From Nocardia sp. NBC_00403 (lineage in GTDB: Bacteria > Actinomycetota > Actinomycetes > Mycobacteriales > Mycobacteriaceae), in assembly GCF_036046055.1 (NCBI RefSeq), contig NZ_CP107939.1, positions 3,472,001 to 3,536,000 on the forward strand: DNA of 64,000 nt, read 5' to 3'. The notes under the pieces were generated by a model. It was not told the DNA's origin, made no database searches, and saw only the letters and a program-made list of their open reading frames with translations. A program made the translations under genes and the position numbers. Positions 56,145-64,000 of the stretch are shown piece by piece; positions within the stretch are counted from its first letter, which is position 1; every line of letters begins with the position of its first letter.

Positions 56145-56789
56145 ATGGATTTCCCGGTAGACCTGGGGATCGTGCAGATCGGGCTGATGCTGCTGATCCT
56201 TGTTGCGCTAGCACTATTGATATCGGCGTTGGTGATGGTGCGCAGGGTCGGATTACGGGTTCTGCTCGGCCGGGGCGCGGCGGGCCTGTGCCTCTTGCTC
56301 GTCGCGGTGGTGCTGCTGTGGGTGGCGACGCTGATCCAGACGTATCTGGGCCTGAGCGGCGAGGTCAAGGCCGCCCATGTGGTGGTGAGTCCCGTTGCGG
56401 GACAGGAACATCGACTCGAGGTGGAGCTCACGCTGTACGGCGACGACGAACACGGCGAGAAGCACGACAAGTACCAGGTCGAGGGTGACCTGTGGGTCTT
56501 GCAGGCCAATATCGTCGAGCTGGAGCCGTGGGTGAATGCGCTCGGCTTCCACTCCGGATACAAGGTGACCCGGTTGTACGGCCAGCGTCTCGACGGCATC
56601 GCAACCAGCCAGAACCAGATCTTCGTCAACGGCGACGACCAGGACTTCTTCGCCGATATGCGGAAAGGCCGCTGGTGGACCGAACCTTTCGTCCGCTCCG
56701 CCTACGGCAACGCCGTCATCGGGACACCCGGTGAATTCGACGTCTTCATCTCCAGAGACGCCATCAAAGCCCGCTCACCAGGCCATTAG
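56145..56789 (+). CDS. Hypothetical membrane-anchored protein
   Basis: The 214-residue protein has two N-terminal membrane helices (residues ~8-32 and 42-62) joined by a basic loop. An outer domain with a charged, His-rich stretch (GDDEHGEKHDKYQVEGD) and a C-terminal WWTEPFVRSAYGNAV segment follows. It resembles membrane-anchored proteins thought to be tied to respiratory or cation functions, but I cannot name a family. The ATG at 56145 is chosen over a longer frame. A hairpin follows the stop. Confidence 0.68.
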   Translation: MDFPVDLGIVQIGLMLLILVALALLISALVMVRRVGLRVLLGRGAAGLCLLLVAVVLLWVATLIQTYLGLSGEVKAAHVVVSPVAGQEHRLEVELTLYGDDEHGEKHDKYQVEGDLWVLQANIVELEPWVNALGFHSGYKVTRLYGQRLDGIATSQNQIFVNGDDQDFFADMRKGRWWTEPFVRSAYGNAVIGTPGEFDVFISRDAIKARSPGH

Positions 56790-56798
56790 CCCCCAAAC

Positions 56799-56821
56799 CC
56801 CGTTCCCGCGGTACGAACGGG
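56799..56821 (+). terminator. Hairpin after the hypothetical membrane protein
   Basis: CCCGTTC (56799-56805) and GAACGGG (56815-56821) pair around a 9-nt loop, 9 nt after the stop codon. It has no T tract; the position suggests a terminator. Confidence 0.5.
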
Positions 56822-57259
56822 ACATGATCGCGGGGCTGGTCGCGGTTTGCCGCCGCCATGTCCTGCTCGCGCGGGAGGTATCCGGGCAGGAGCGCCGGTG
56901 CGGCGGAACTGATGGTCGGTGTGGCACGCGGGGTGGCCGGGTGCCCGCTGGATCGGTGCTCTACGGGTTGTCCGGGCGGGCCACCGGGCTCCGGCGTCTC
57001 GGACTCGGTGTCGTCTGAAGGCTGGCTGCGGCCCTGGTGCCCGGCGGGGGTGGACAGCCATTGCGTGGTGGCGTCTTGTCGGCCTGGTTTCATGACCCCG
57101 TCCCCGGGATATGGCCCCTGCACCCCACCTCAACACCCGCTGACGTGGCCTCGGACCTGATCCACCAGCCGTCCGAGGTACGGTTGAGCACTGGTGTTCG
57201 CCGTCGTACCGGCGCGCGGTGCCTCCCATCCGTCCATAGCGTCCAGGAGTTTGTTCGCG
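56822..57259. other. Intergenic stretch without a secure gene
   Basis: A minus-strand frame (about 56764-57093) could give a Pro/Ser-rich protein, but it overlaps the neighbouring gene and has no recognisable domain. Otherwise I see nothing here. Confidence 0.3.
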
Positions 57260-57997
57260 TTGAATGTCGAACCCCCGATCCAGGCCAAGCTGCTGCAGCT
57301 CGCCGCTGTCGACGCCGAACTGACGCGGATTGCGCATCGGCGCACCGTGCTGCCCGAGCAGCAGGAGGTGGCGCGGCTGGAGGTGGAGCGCAATGCTCAC
57401 AAGGATGCCGCGGTGGCTGTGGAGATCGTGTTGGACGATCTCGATCGCGATATCCGCAAGCTGGAGGGTGAGGTCGAGGCGGTTCGCAAGCGTGAGGAGC
57501 GCGACCAGGGGATGCTGACCGCTGGTTCGGTGGGTGCCAAGCAGCTTTCGGAGATCCAGCATGAGCTGGGCAGTTTGGAGCGGCGCCGGTCGGTGCTGGA
57601 GGACGAGCTGCTCGAGGTGATGGAGCGCCGCGAGGCGTCCGCCGCCGACCACGAGCATGCGGGTGCGCGCCTGGACAAGACCGAGCAGGATCTGGCCGAC
57701 GCACAGCGGCTGCGGGACGAGGCACTCGCGGATCTCGATGTGGCGCAAGGCCGTTGCGAGGGCGATCGGTCGGGTCTTGTCGGGTTGTTCCCTGCTGATC
57801 TGCTGAGCATCTACGACCGTCAGCGCACCCAGCACGGTGTCGGCGCGGCGCTGCTGCAAGCTCGCCGGTGTGGGGCCTGCCGGATCGAGCTGGACCGCGG
57901 TGAGATCGCGCGCATCGCGAAGGCCGCGCCCGACGCGATCGTGCGTTGCCCGGAATGCGGCGCGGTGATGGTGCGCACCAAGGAATCGGGCCTGTGA
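57260..57997 (+). CDS. Coiled-coil zinc-ribbon protein (Rv2229c-like)
   Basis: The 245-residue protein is mostly a long antiparallel coiled coil (residues ~10-165, with heptads such as LERRRSVLEDELLEVMERR). It ends in a C4 zinc ribbon with CGAC and CPEC pairs (residues ~205-235). It is conserved upstream of the RNase H/phosphatase gene in actinobacteria; the function is unsettled, possibly nucleic-acid related. The TTG at 57260 lies 11 nt after AGGAG and gives the usual N terminus (NVEPPIQAKLLQLA). Confidence 0.87.
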   Translation: MNVEPPIQAKLLQLAAVDAELTRIAHRRTVLPEQQEVARLEVERNAHKDAAVAVEIVLDDLDRDIRKLEGEVEAVRKREERDQGMLTAGSVGAKQLSEIQHELGSLERRRSVLEDELLEVMERREASAADHEHAGARLDKTEQDLADAQRLRDEALADLDVAQGRCEGDRSGLVGLFPADLLSIYDRQRTQHGVGAALLQARRCGACRIELDRGEIARIAKAAPDAIVRCPECGAVMVRTKESGL

Positions 57998-58067
57998 GTT
58001 TTCGAGCCCGCGTTTCGGCGCGTGCTCGGACCGTGACCGTGGCAGGTCGAGTTCAACGAGGGGAATG

Positions 58068-59354
58068 ATGGCCCAGCTCGAGGTGATCGTCGAAGCCGAC
58101 GGTGGTTCCCGTGGCAATCCGGGGCCTGCCGGTTACGGCGCGGTCGTTTTCGACGCTGATCATGCGAGTGTTCTCGCCGAGCGCCGTGAGTACATCGGTG
58201 TCGCGACCAACAATGTCGCCGAATATCGTGGCCTCATTGCCGGTTTGGCGGCGGCCGCCGAGCTCGGCGCGCGTGTGGTGGCGGTGCGGATGGACTCCAA
58301 GCTGGTCGTCGAGCAGATGTCGGGGCGCTGGAAGGTCAAGCACGCGGCCATGATTCCACTGGCCGACCGGGCGCGCAGGCTGGTCGCGGGATTCGATCGG
58401 GTGAGTTTCACCTGGATTCCGCGCGCGGAGAATTCGCATGCGGATCGACTGGCCAACGGGGCGATGGATGACGCCTCGCTGGTCGGCGAGGTGCGTACCG
58501 CGCTCGATGCCGGGCACGCGCCCGCTGGCGGCGATCGGAGCAGCAGCACATCGGGCGGTGCGCCCGCTCAGGGATCTGCCCTCGGCGTCGAGCGCGATCT
58601 GCCCAGCTGGGTCGACGAGGTCAGGGACGCACGGGCTACGCCGGAAACCGGCGCGAATGCGCAGGGCGCGGTGGCGGATTCCGAGGATGCGGCACCGATC
58701 GGTGCGCAAACGACGCCCGCCCCGGGCTGGACCGGCGCTACCGGCCGCCCGACCCGCCTGCTGCTGCTGCGCCACGGCCAAACCGAACTTTCCATCCAGC
58801 GCAGGTATTCGGGCCGCGGCAATCCGCCGCTCACCGAACTCGGTCGCGAGCAGGCCGCGCGCGCCGCCAAGATGCTCGCCGCCAAGGGCAATATTGCGGC
58901 CGTCGTGTGCTCCCCGCTCGGCCGGGCCCGCGAGACCGCCGAGGCCGCGGCGAGCGCGCTGAATGTCCCGGTGCATGTCCTCGACGGCCTGATCGAGACC
59001 GACTTCGGCGACTGGGAGGGCCTGACGTTCCTGGAGGCGGCGCAGCGTGATCCACAGCTGCACGCGCGCTGGCTGGGTGACCCTTCGGTGCCCGCCCCAG
59101 GCGGGGAGAGCTTCGATCAGGTGCGCGAGCGGGTGGAGGCGGCACGGCGTGATCTGGTCGCGCTGTATCCCGGCGCGAACCTGGTGGTGGTCAGTCATGT
59201 GACCCCGATCAAGACGCTGCTGCAGCTGGCGCTCGGCGTCGGTCCTTCGCTGCTGTATCGCCTGCATTTGGACCTGGCGTCGCTGTCGATCGCCGAGTTC
59301 TATCCTGACGGGGGATCGTCGGTGCGCCTGGTCAATGACACGTCATATCTGTGA
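58068..59354 (+). CDS. Bifunctional RNase H / acid phosphatase (Rv2228c-like)
   Basis: The 428-residue two-domain enzyme has an N-terminal type I RNase H domain (residues ~1-140): ADGGSRGNPGPAGYG carries the first catalytic Asp, NVAEYRG the Glu and ENSHADRLAN a late Asp. The C-terminal histidine phosphatase domain begins at RHGQTE (about residue 235), with later GDWEG and VSHVTP. A Pro/Ala/Gly linker of ~80 residues joins them. In M. tuberculosis the second domain is an alpha-ribazole phosphatase (CobC-type) needed for cobalamin, which suits the cob genes nearby. Of two adjacent ATGs the second is better spaced from GAGGGG. Confidence 0.92.
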   Translation: MAQLEVIVEADGGSRGNPGPAGYGAVVFDADHASVLAERREYIGVATNNVAEYRGLIAGLAAAAELGARVVAVRMDSKLVVEQMSGRWKVKHAAMIPLADRARRLVAGFDRVSFTWIPRAENSHADRLANGAMDDASLVGEVRTALDAGHAPAGGDRSSSTSGGAPAQGSALGVERDLPSWVDEVRDARATPETGANAQGAVADSEDAAPIGAQTTPAPGWTGATGRPTRLLLLRHGQTELSIQRRYSGRGNPPLTELGREQAARAAKMLAAKGNIAAVVCSPLGRARETAEAAASALNVPVHVLDGLIETDFGDWEGLTFLEAAQRDPQLHARWLGDPSVPAPGGESFDQVRERVEAARRDLVALYPGANLVVVSHVTPIKTLLQLALGVGPSLLYRLHLDLASLSIAEFYPDGGSSVRLVNDTSYL

Positions 59355-59668
59355 CTGTCTCGAGCATTCGACCAATGGCGGCGCCCTCGGAAAGCGTGAA
59401 TTATTGCGCATCTCAACGGAATTAGCCTGTCGAACCGAGTCCTTGCGGTGAATCTCACTCGATCTCGTTTCAAACACGGCGATCGGGGTAGGCTTCGGGG
59501 CGGTCTGGCACAGGGCATCCCGCTCCGACTGCGTTTCCCGAGGACGATCCGTCATCGAACAGCGCCGCCCGAGGGGGGATGACGACCGACGAGCGATGTG
59601 GCTCGCCGGCCGCTTCGAAACAGGAGGCACCCCTGGGTCGTTGAGTGTTCGATGAGAGTGCAGGTTCG
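59355..59668. other. Intergenic stretch upstream of the biosynthetic locus
   Basis: No gene is supported. AGGAGG at 59622-59627 is too far from the chosen start to be its ribosome site. I looked for a DtxR/IdeR iron box and found only a weak TTAGCCT fragment. Confidence 0.35.
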
Positions 59669-62146
59669 ATGAGTAGTCCGATCAACGTTGTCGTTCTGGG
59701 AGCTGGCATCGGGGGACTCACCACTGCGGTCGCATTGCGACATGCGGGGTTCGGGGTCGAGCTGTACGAGGCCGCGCCCGAGCTGCGCGCCCAGGGCTTC
59801 GGACTTTCGGTGTCGGCCAATGGATTCAGCGCGCTGCGCACGCTCGGCCTCGGCATCGAGGACCAGCTGCTCGAACGCGGCGGCAAGGTCGAGACGTTCC
59901 GGTTCTGCTATCCGGACGGCACTCCCTTGCGTGTACTTCCCGTCCACCGCCAGGACGCCAGACTCGGCTCTCCGAGCATTGCTCTGCATCGCAGCGACCT
60001 GCACGACGTGCTGTTGCGCGCGGTCGGCGACACACCGACTCACGTCGGCGCACAGGCAACCCGCTTCATCGACGACGGCGAGCACGTGCGCGTCGAATTC
60101 GCCGACGGCCGCATCGCCGAGGGCGACCTGCTGATCGGCGCCGACGGCATCCACTCCGCCGTGCGCGCACAGTTGCACGGCCGCGCTGAGCCCCGCCCCG
60201 GCAACTTCGTGTGCTGGCTGGCCTGCATCCCTTTCGAGCACCCCGCGGTGCCGCGCGGCTTCTCGGCCCATTACTGGGGCGCGGGCATGCGTTTCGGCAT
60301 CCACCATATCGGTCACGGCCGCGTCTACTGGTGGGGCACCAAGACCATGCCCGCCGCCGAGGCCGCCGACTGGCAAGGCGGTAAACAGGAGCTGCTGCGG
60401 CTCTACGCCGATTGGGCTCCTGAGGTGCGGGCCTGCCTCGAACAGACCGACGAATCCGGCATCCTCGCGGTGCCTGCCCAGGACCGCCCGGTGCTCGAGC
60501 AGTGGGGGCGGGGCCGAGTCACCCTGCTCGGCGACGCCGCCCACCCCATGCTGCCCAGCCTCGGCCAGGGGGCCAACGCGTCCATCGAGGATGCGGTGGT
60601 GCTCGCGCACACCTTGAAGACTTCGCTGGATCCCGTTGCGGGACTACGTCGTTATGAACAGCTGCGTGCGGCAAGGACCGCCATGCTCGTCAATGGGTCG
60701 TCGAATCTCGGGAAGATCGAGCAGACAACGGACCCGAGGCTGATCAAGGTGCGCGACGCCTACTTCCGGCACGCGCCCACCGAATTCTTCCTGCGTGAGA
60801 CGGCGAAGCCGCTGTCGTTCCCGCCACTGGACGGGCCGACCGCGCGGCTGCCGCGCCGGCTGTCCCCGATGGAGCGGTGGCATTGGATCGCCGATCAGCT
60901 TGCCCCGCTGCACATCCTGGCCCGGGTGCGGGTGCACGGGTCCATCACCGCAGAGCAGGTCAGGACCGGCCTCGACGAAGTACAGCGCCGACATCCGCTG
61001 CTGCGCGTCGCGGCTGCGGCCGAACCCGACGGCACCGCACCGCGATTCGCGCCCGTGGCCAATCGGCCGATCCCGCTGCGGGTCGTCGAGTCCGACGAGC
61101 CGCAACGCTGGCTGGCCGAGGTCGATGACATCGAGTTGCGCGAGCCGTTCGATTGGCACCAGGGACCGCTCGCGCGCGCCGTGCTGATCAGCACGCCGGA
61201 CGGCCAGATCAGCGACTTGATCGTCACCCTGCACTACGCGATCGCCGACGGCGAGAGCGCGATGTCGGTGGCCAAGCAGGTGCTCCAGGTTGCCTCGGGT
61301 GAGGGCGCTGAGCTGGCTCCCGCCCCGATCCGGCCCGGCCCGGAAGACCTGTTCCCGGCCCGATTCCAGGGTGGCAGCGGCATCGGGCGGACCATCGGAT
61401 CGCTACTGCGCGACCAGAAATCGCAGCTGCGCCGCCCGCGGCGGCTGGAGCCGACCGAACTGGCACCGCCTGCGCGACGACGCAGCCGCGTCGTGCATCG
61501 CGGCCTCAACGGCGACCAGCTCGACGCGCTGAGCGCAGGCTGCGCGCGCAACGGCGTCGGCCTGCAGGCCGCATTGTCGGCGGCGCTGCTGGTCGCCGCG
61601 GCCCGCGAAGCAGGCACCACGAAGGAAGCCTGGTACACCGTAGGCAGTTCGGTGAACTTCCGCGCGCACCTCGACGGCGTCGTCGCCGACACCGAGGTCG
61701 GCACCTATCAGGGCATGATCGCGACGCCGGCCGAGTACGCGCCGTGGTCTTCGCTCTGGCAGATCGCCACCGAGATCGAGCGTGCGTACGGCACGCGGAT
61801 GCGGCGCCGCGATCACCTTGCGGCGCTGAATCTCCTGAAGGTCGCGGCACCGAAATCGGTGGCCGCCAGCGCCGCCACGGTGAAGTTGATGGACACCCGC
61901 GGTCCCGGCCATCTGTGCATGACCTACCTCGGCAACTATCCCTTTCCGGACAAGATCGGATCCTGGCAGCTGTCGGGCGCCCAATTCGTCTCGGGCATGT
62001 CGGTGAGCGGGTTCATCATGGCCACCGCCAACGCCACGCACGGCGAATTGTCCTTCAACGTGGGCTATGTCGAGCCCGCGGTATCCCGCGAGCGGGCCGA
62101 GCGTCTCGCCGACGAAAGCGTACGCGCGCTGCTGGCCGTTCTCTGA
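59669..62146 (+). CDS. Fusion of FAD monooxygenase and condensation/PapA-type acyltransferase
   Basis: The 825-residue protein combines two enzymes. Residues 1-~385 form a PHBH-type flavin monooxygenase: GAGIGG (11-16) binds ADP, GADGIHSAVR follows, and GDAAHP (from 288) plus PSLGQGAN complete the FAD site. Residues ~394-825 form a condensation/PapA5-like acyltransferase: SPMERWHWIADQL, then the HxxxDG motif as HYAIADG (His522, Asp527). The first His of the common HHxxxDG is absent. Presumably one substrate is hydroxylated or oxidised and then acylated. An NRPS gene follows after 149 bp. The ATG at 59669 has a weak ribosome site. Confidence 0.82.
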   Translation: MSSPINVVVLGAGIGGLTTAVALRHAGFGVELYEAAPELRAQGFGLSVSANGFSALRTLGLGIEDQLLERGGKVETFRFCYPDGTPLRVLPVHRQDARLGSPSIALHRSDLHDVLLRAVGDTPTHVGAQATRFIDDGEHVRVEFADGRIAEGDLLIGADGIHSAVRAQLHGRAEPRPGNFVCWLACIPFEHPAVPRGFSAHYWGAGMRFGIHHIGHGRVYWWGTKTMPAAEAADWQGGKQELLRLYADWAPEVRACLEQTDESGILAVPAQDRPVLEQWGRGRVTLLGDAAHPMLPSLGQGANASIEDAVVLAHTLKTSLDPVAGLRRYEQLRAARTAMLVNGSSNLGKIEQTTDPRLIKVRDAYFRHAPTEFFLRETAKPLSFPPLDGPTARLPRRLSPMERWHWIADQLAPLHILARVRVHGSITAEQVRTGLDEVQRRHPLLRVAAAAEPDGTAPRFAPVANRPIPLRVVESDEPQRWLAEVDDIELREPFDWHQGPLARAVLISTPDGQISDLIVTLHYAIADGESAMSVAKQVLQVASGEGAELAPAPIRPGPEDLFPARFQGGSGIGRTIGSLLRDQKSQLRRPRRLEPTELAPPARRRSRVVHRGLNGDQLDALSAGCARNGVGLQAALSAALLVAAAREAGTTKEAWYTVGSSVNFRAHLDGVVADTEVGTYQGMIATPAEYAPWSSLWQIATEIERAYGTRMRRRDHLAALNLLKVAAPKSVAASAATVKLMDTRGPGHLCMTYLGNYPFPDKIGSWQLSGAQFVSGMSVSGFIMATANATHGELSFNVGYVEPAVSRERAERLADESVRALLAVL

Positions 62147-62180
62147 CCGGCGGCGTTCGCCCCGAAAACAATCGAGACGC

Positions 62181-62202
62181 CCGGCATCGAAGTCGATGCC
62201 GG
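62181..62202 (+). terminator. Palindrome between the fusion gene and the NRPS
   Basis: CCGGCATCGA-AG-TCGATGCCGG is a perfect 22-nt palindrome located 35 nt after the fusion gene's stop. It may end part of the transcripts or be an operator for the NRPS gene; no T tract follows. Confidence 0.45.
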
Positions 62203-62295
62203 TGCTTATCGGTATCCGAAAACTGGATAACTGTGGCAACAGCCTAGGCAGATCTGCGCACGGCCGGTGCCGCGACTGTCGCGATAGGAGAGACT

Positions 62296-64000
62296 GTGAC
62301 GTCGGAAACCAGCGCAACCCCCGAGAGACCCGACGAGGCCTGGCCGGTCAGCGCGTATCAGCGCGATGTACTCGGCTTGGCCTTCCGGCTGGCACCGGAT
62401 CCGGTCGCGCAGCAGACCTACAGCTTCCGCATGGATGAACCGCTGGAGATCGCCAGGCTGCAGGCGTGCTGGGAGCGCGCGCTGATGAGTGACGACGCGC
62501 TGCGGCTGCGGTTCTCCTTCGAGGATGGCGAGTTCCGCCAGTGGGTGTGCGACGACATTCCCGAGGTCGAGGTGTTCGATCTTACCGGTGCGCCGAATCC
62601 GGTTGCCGCGGCACAGGAGTGGCTGTGGCGCGCGGTCGCCGACCCGGAGCTGCCCGGTCGGCCCGCGCGGCTCGCCGCGGTGGTGGACCGGCCGGACCGG
62701 TTCTGGATGTTCATCTCGGTGCATCACGCGCTGGCCGATGGCTACGGGCTGAATCCGCTGATCGCGCTGCTCAACGACAGCTACACCAAGTCCGATGGCG
62801 TGCCGCTGGCGGAGCTGGCGAAGCCGGAGTCGCCCACCGAGCACACCGATCGCTCGGTGACCACGTATCGGGCGATCGCCGAGGACGACCGGGCCTACCG
62901 CGAGTCCGAGCAGTACATAAAGGATCGCGACGCGCTGCTCACCGCGCTGGACGGGATCGAACCCGCCCTCTTCACCGGCCGGTCGGAGCGGCCGAAAGTC
63001 GTGCGCGGGCACTACAGCACGATGATTCCCGGCGACTTCCTCGACCGCATCCGGGCGACCGGCTTCACCGTCTTCGCCTATACGACCGCTGCGGTGGCGG
63101 CCTATCTGACGGCGATCCACCGCACCGACCAGGTGGTCATCGGCTGCCCGATGCTCAACCGGCACTCGGCCGAGACCTTCCGTACCCAGGGCCATCGCGC
63201 GAATGTCGTCCCGCTGCCGGTACGCGTAGACCGGAACGTGCCGTTGGCGCAGGTTGCGGCGGAGGTCACCCAGCAGATCCGTGGTCTGAAGAAGCATCAG
63301 CGGTTTCCCTACGGCGATCTGGCGCGTGCGTTGAACAGTGATCCGTCGGCGCCACCGCTATATGACGTCCAGTACTCCTTCACCAAGCTGCCCGACGCGG
63401 ATTACGTCCACGACCTCATCTCGAAGTGGACGGTTCTCAATCCCGGCACGGTGTCGGACGCGCTCACCATCGTCGTCGCCGAGGACGGCAGAGACGGATC
63501 GATCAATCTCCAGTTGTTCTACGACACGGACGTTTTCACCGAGACCTTCCCGGTCGAATCCGCGCTGCGCAGTGTGGGGGAAATGATCACCGCGGCACTG
63601 GACCATCCGGAGATGCCGGTGGGCGCGCTGCCGATGCTGTCGGTGCAGGAGGCCGCGGCAATAGCCGCCTTCGAAACGGGTCCGCGCACCGATTTCCCGT
63701 ACACCACCCTCGACCGGTTGTTCACCGAACAGGCCGTCGGCAACCCGAACCGCGTTGCGCTGGTGCCTGCCGCGGATTCCGGCGACAAGCCGCTCACCTA
63801 CGCCGAATTATCCCGTCGCGTGGATGGTTTCGCCACCAGGCTGCGCGAGCTGGGCGCCGCGGGCAACGAGTGCATCCCGGTGGTGTTGCCACGATCGACG
63901 GACCTGCTGATCGCGGTGCTCGGCATTCTGCGTGCGGGCTGCGCCTATGTTCCGCTCGATCCGGACTATCCGGCGGCGCGCATCGAAACGGTGCTCGCCG
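62296..64000 (+). CDS. Non-ribosomal peptide synthetase (partial, cut by window end)
   Basis: The first ~568 residues are present and the frame stays open to the edge. Residues ~15-440 form a condensation domain with HHALADG at 143-149. From about residue 460 an adenylation domain begins: TLDRLFTEQAV, LTYAELSRRV and core A2 LRAGCAYVPLDPDYP. Substrate-specificity residues lie beyond the window. The GTG at 62296 is 5 nt after AGGAG. Opening with a condensation domain suggests either a starter that acylates the first amino acid or an upstream carrier protein. It is probably functionally linked to the fusion gene. Confidence 0.9.
   Translation, partial: MTSETSATPERPDEAWPVSAYQRDVLGLAFRLAPDPVAQQTYSFRMDEPLEIARLQACWERALMSDDALRLRFSFEDGEFRQWVCDDIPEVEVFDLTGAPNPVAAAQEWLWRAVADPELPGRPARLAAVVDRPDRFWMFISVHHALADGYGLNPLIALLNDSYTKSDGVPLAELAKPESPTEHTDRSVTTYRAIAEDDRAYRESEQYIKDRDALLTALDGIEPALFTGRSERPKVVRGHYSTMIPGDFLDRIRATGFTVFAYTTAAVAAYLTAIHRTDQVVIGCPMLNRHSAETFRTQGHRANVVPLPVRVDRNVPLAQVAAEVTQQIRGLKKHQRFPYGDLARALNSDPSAPPLYDVQYSFTKLPDADYVHDLISKWTVLNPGTVSDALTIVVAEDGRDGSINLQLFYDTDVFTETFPVESALRSVGEMITAALDHPEMPVGALPMLSVQEAAAIAAFETGPRTDFPYTTLDRLFTEQAVGNPNRVALVPAADSGDKPLTYAELSRRVDGFATRLRELGAAGNECIPVVLPRSTDLLIAVLGILRAGCAYVPLDPDYPAARIETVLA

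Noticed and set aside
59355..59668. Possible DtxR/IdeR iron box upstream of the fusion/NRPS genes.
   Set aside because: Only a TTAGCCT fragment is seen and no 19-bp palindrome, so iron control is not supported by sequence.

Overview
The window is high-GC, gene-dense DNA from a mycolic-acid-containing actinobacterium, most likely Nocardia or a close relative. The main evidence is gene order. Two blocks reproduce Mycobacterium tuberculosis neighbourhoods: ahpE, a DUF3052 gene, a lipoprotein gene, aceE, mabR, fabD, acpM, kasA and accD6 (28.6-39.1 kb), and cobD, SURF1, ptpA, cobC, NIF3, a zinc-ribbon coiled-coil gene and RNase H/phosphatase (49.8-59.4 kb). KasA keeps the M. tuberculosis length and active-site numbering. 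The only RNA gene seen is one tRNA-Val(UAC).

Layout. 0.1-5.4 kb: a DinB protein, an NDMA-dependent alcohol dehydrogenase behind a KstR-like operator, a DUF1801 protein, two divergent beta-lactamase-fold hydrolases and a DUF3145 protein. 5.4-10.8 kb: a secreted GH43-like protein, an ECF41 sigma factor and an FAD oxidoreductase with matching ECF41-type promoters, a TetR remnant, a carboxylesterase and a fragment of a second GH43 gene. 10.9-18.3 kb: a cluster (NmrA remnant, DUF4267, DUF1772, cupin, DUF2871, quinone oxidoreductase-like protein, hydrolase, Ni/Co permease) enclosed by two paralogous LysR genes. 18.5-25.0 kb: a GlxA/AraC regulator, a hydrolase, an integrase remnant, a DGPF/ECF42 pair with its likely promoter and a PknD-like sensor kinase with an NHL propeller. 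25.4-28.1 kb: an operon of two tandem QueG/RdhA-like iron-sulfur proteins and a cupin.

28.5-39.1 kb is the tRNA and the core pyruvate dehydrogenase/FAS-II block, with a long palindrome in front of fabD that resembles a MabR operator. 39.2-49.4 kb is an accessory stretch: HxlR, nitroreductase, a solitary adenine methyltransferase that has apparently lost its stop codon and runs antisense into a TetR gene, a gamma-carbonic anhydrase, a GlxA/AraC regulator, an MBL-fold hydrolase, alanine dehydrogenase and a second ECF41 sigma factor with its own consensus promoter. 49.8-59.4 kb is the second conserved block, reversed relative to its M. tuberculosis placement. From 59.7 kb to the right edge a biosynthetic locus begins: an unusual fusion of an FAD monooxygenase to a condensation/PapA-type acyltransferase, then the start of a non-ribosomal peptide synthetase cut by the window end.

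The most interesting items are the monooxygenase-acyltransferase fusion with the NRPS, the tandem QueG/RdhA-like operon, the three ECF41-type promoters with identical 16-nt spacers, and the stop-loss methyltransferase. Assignments rest on motifs, gene order and memory of families; no searches were run.
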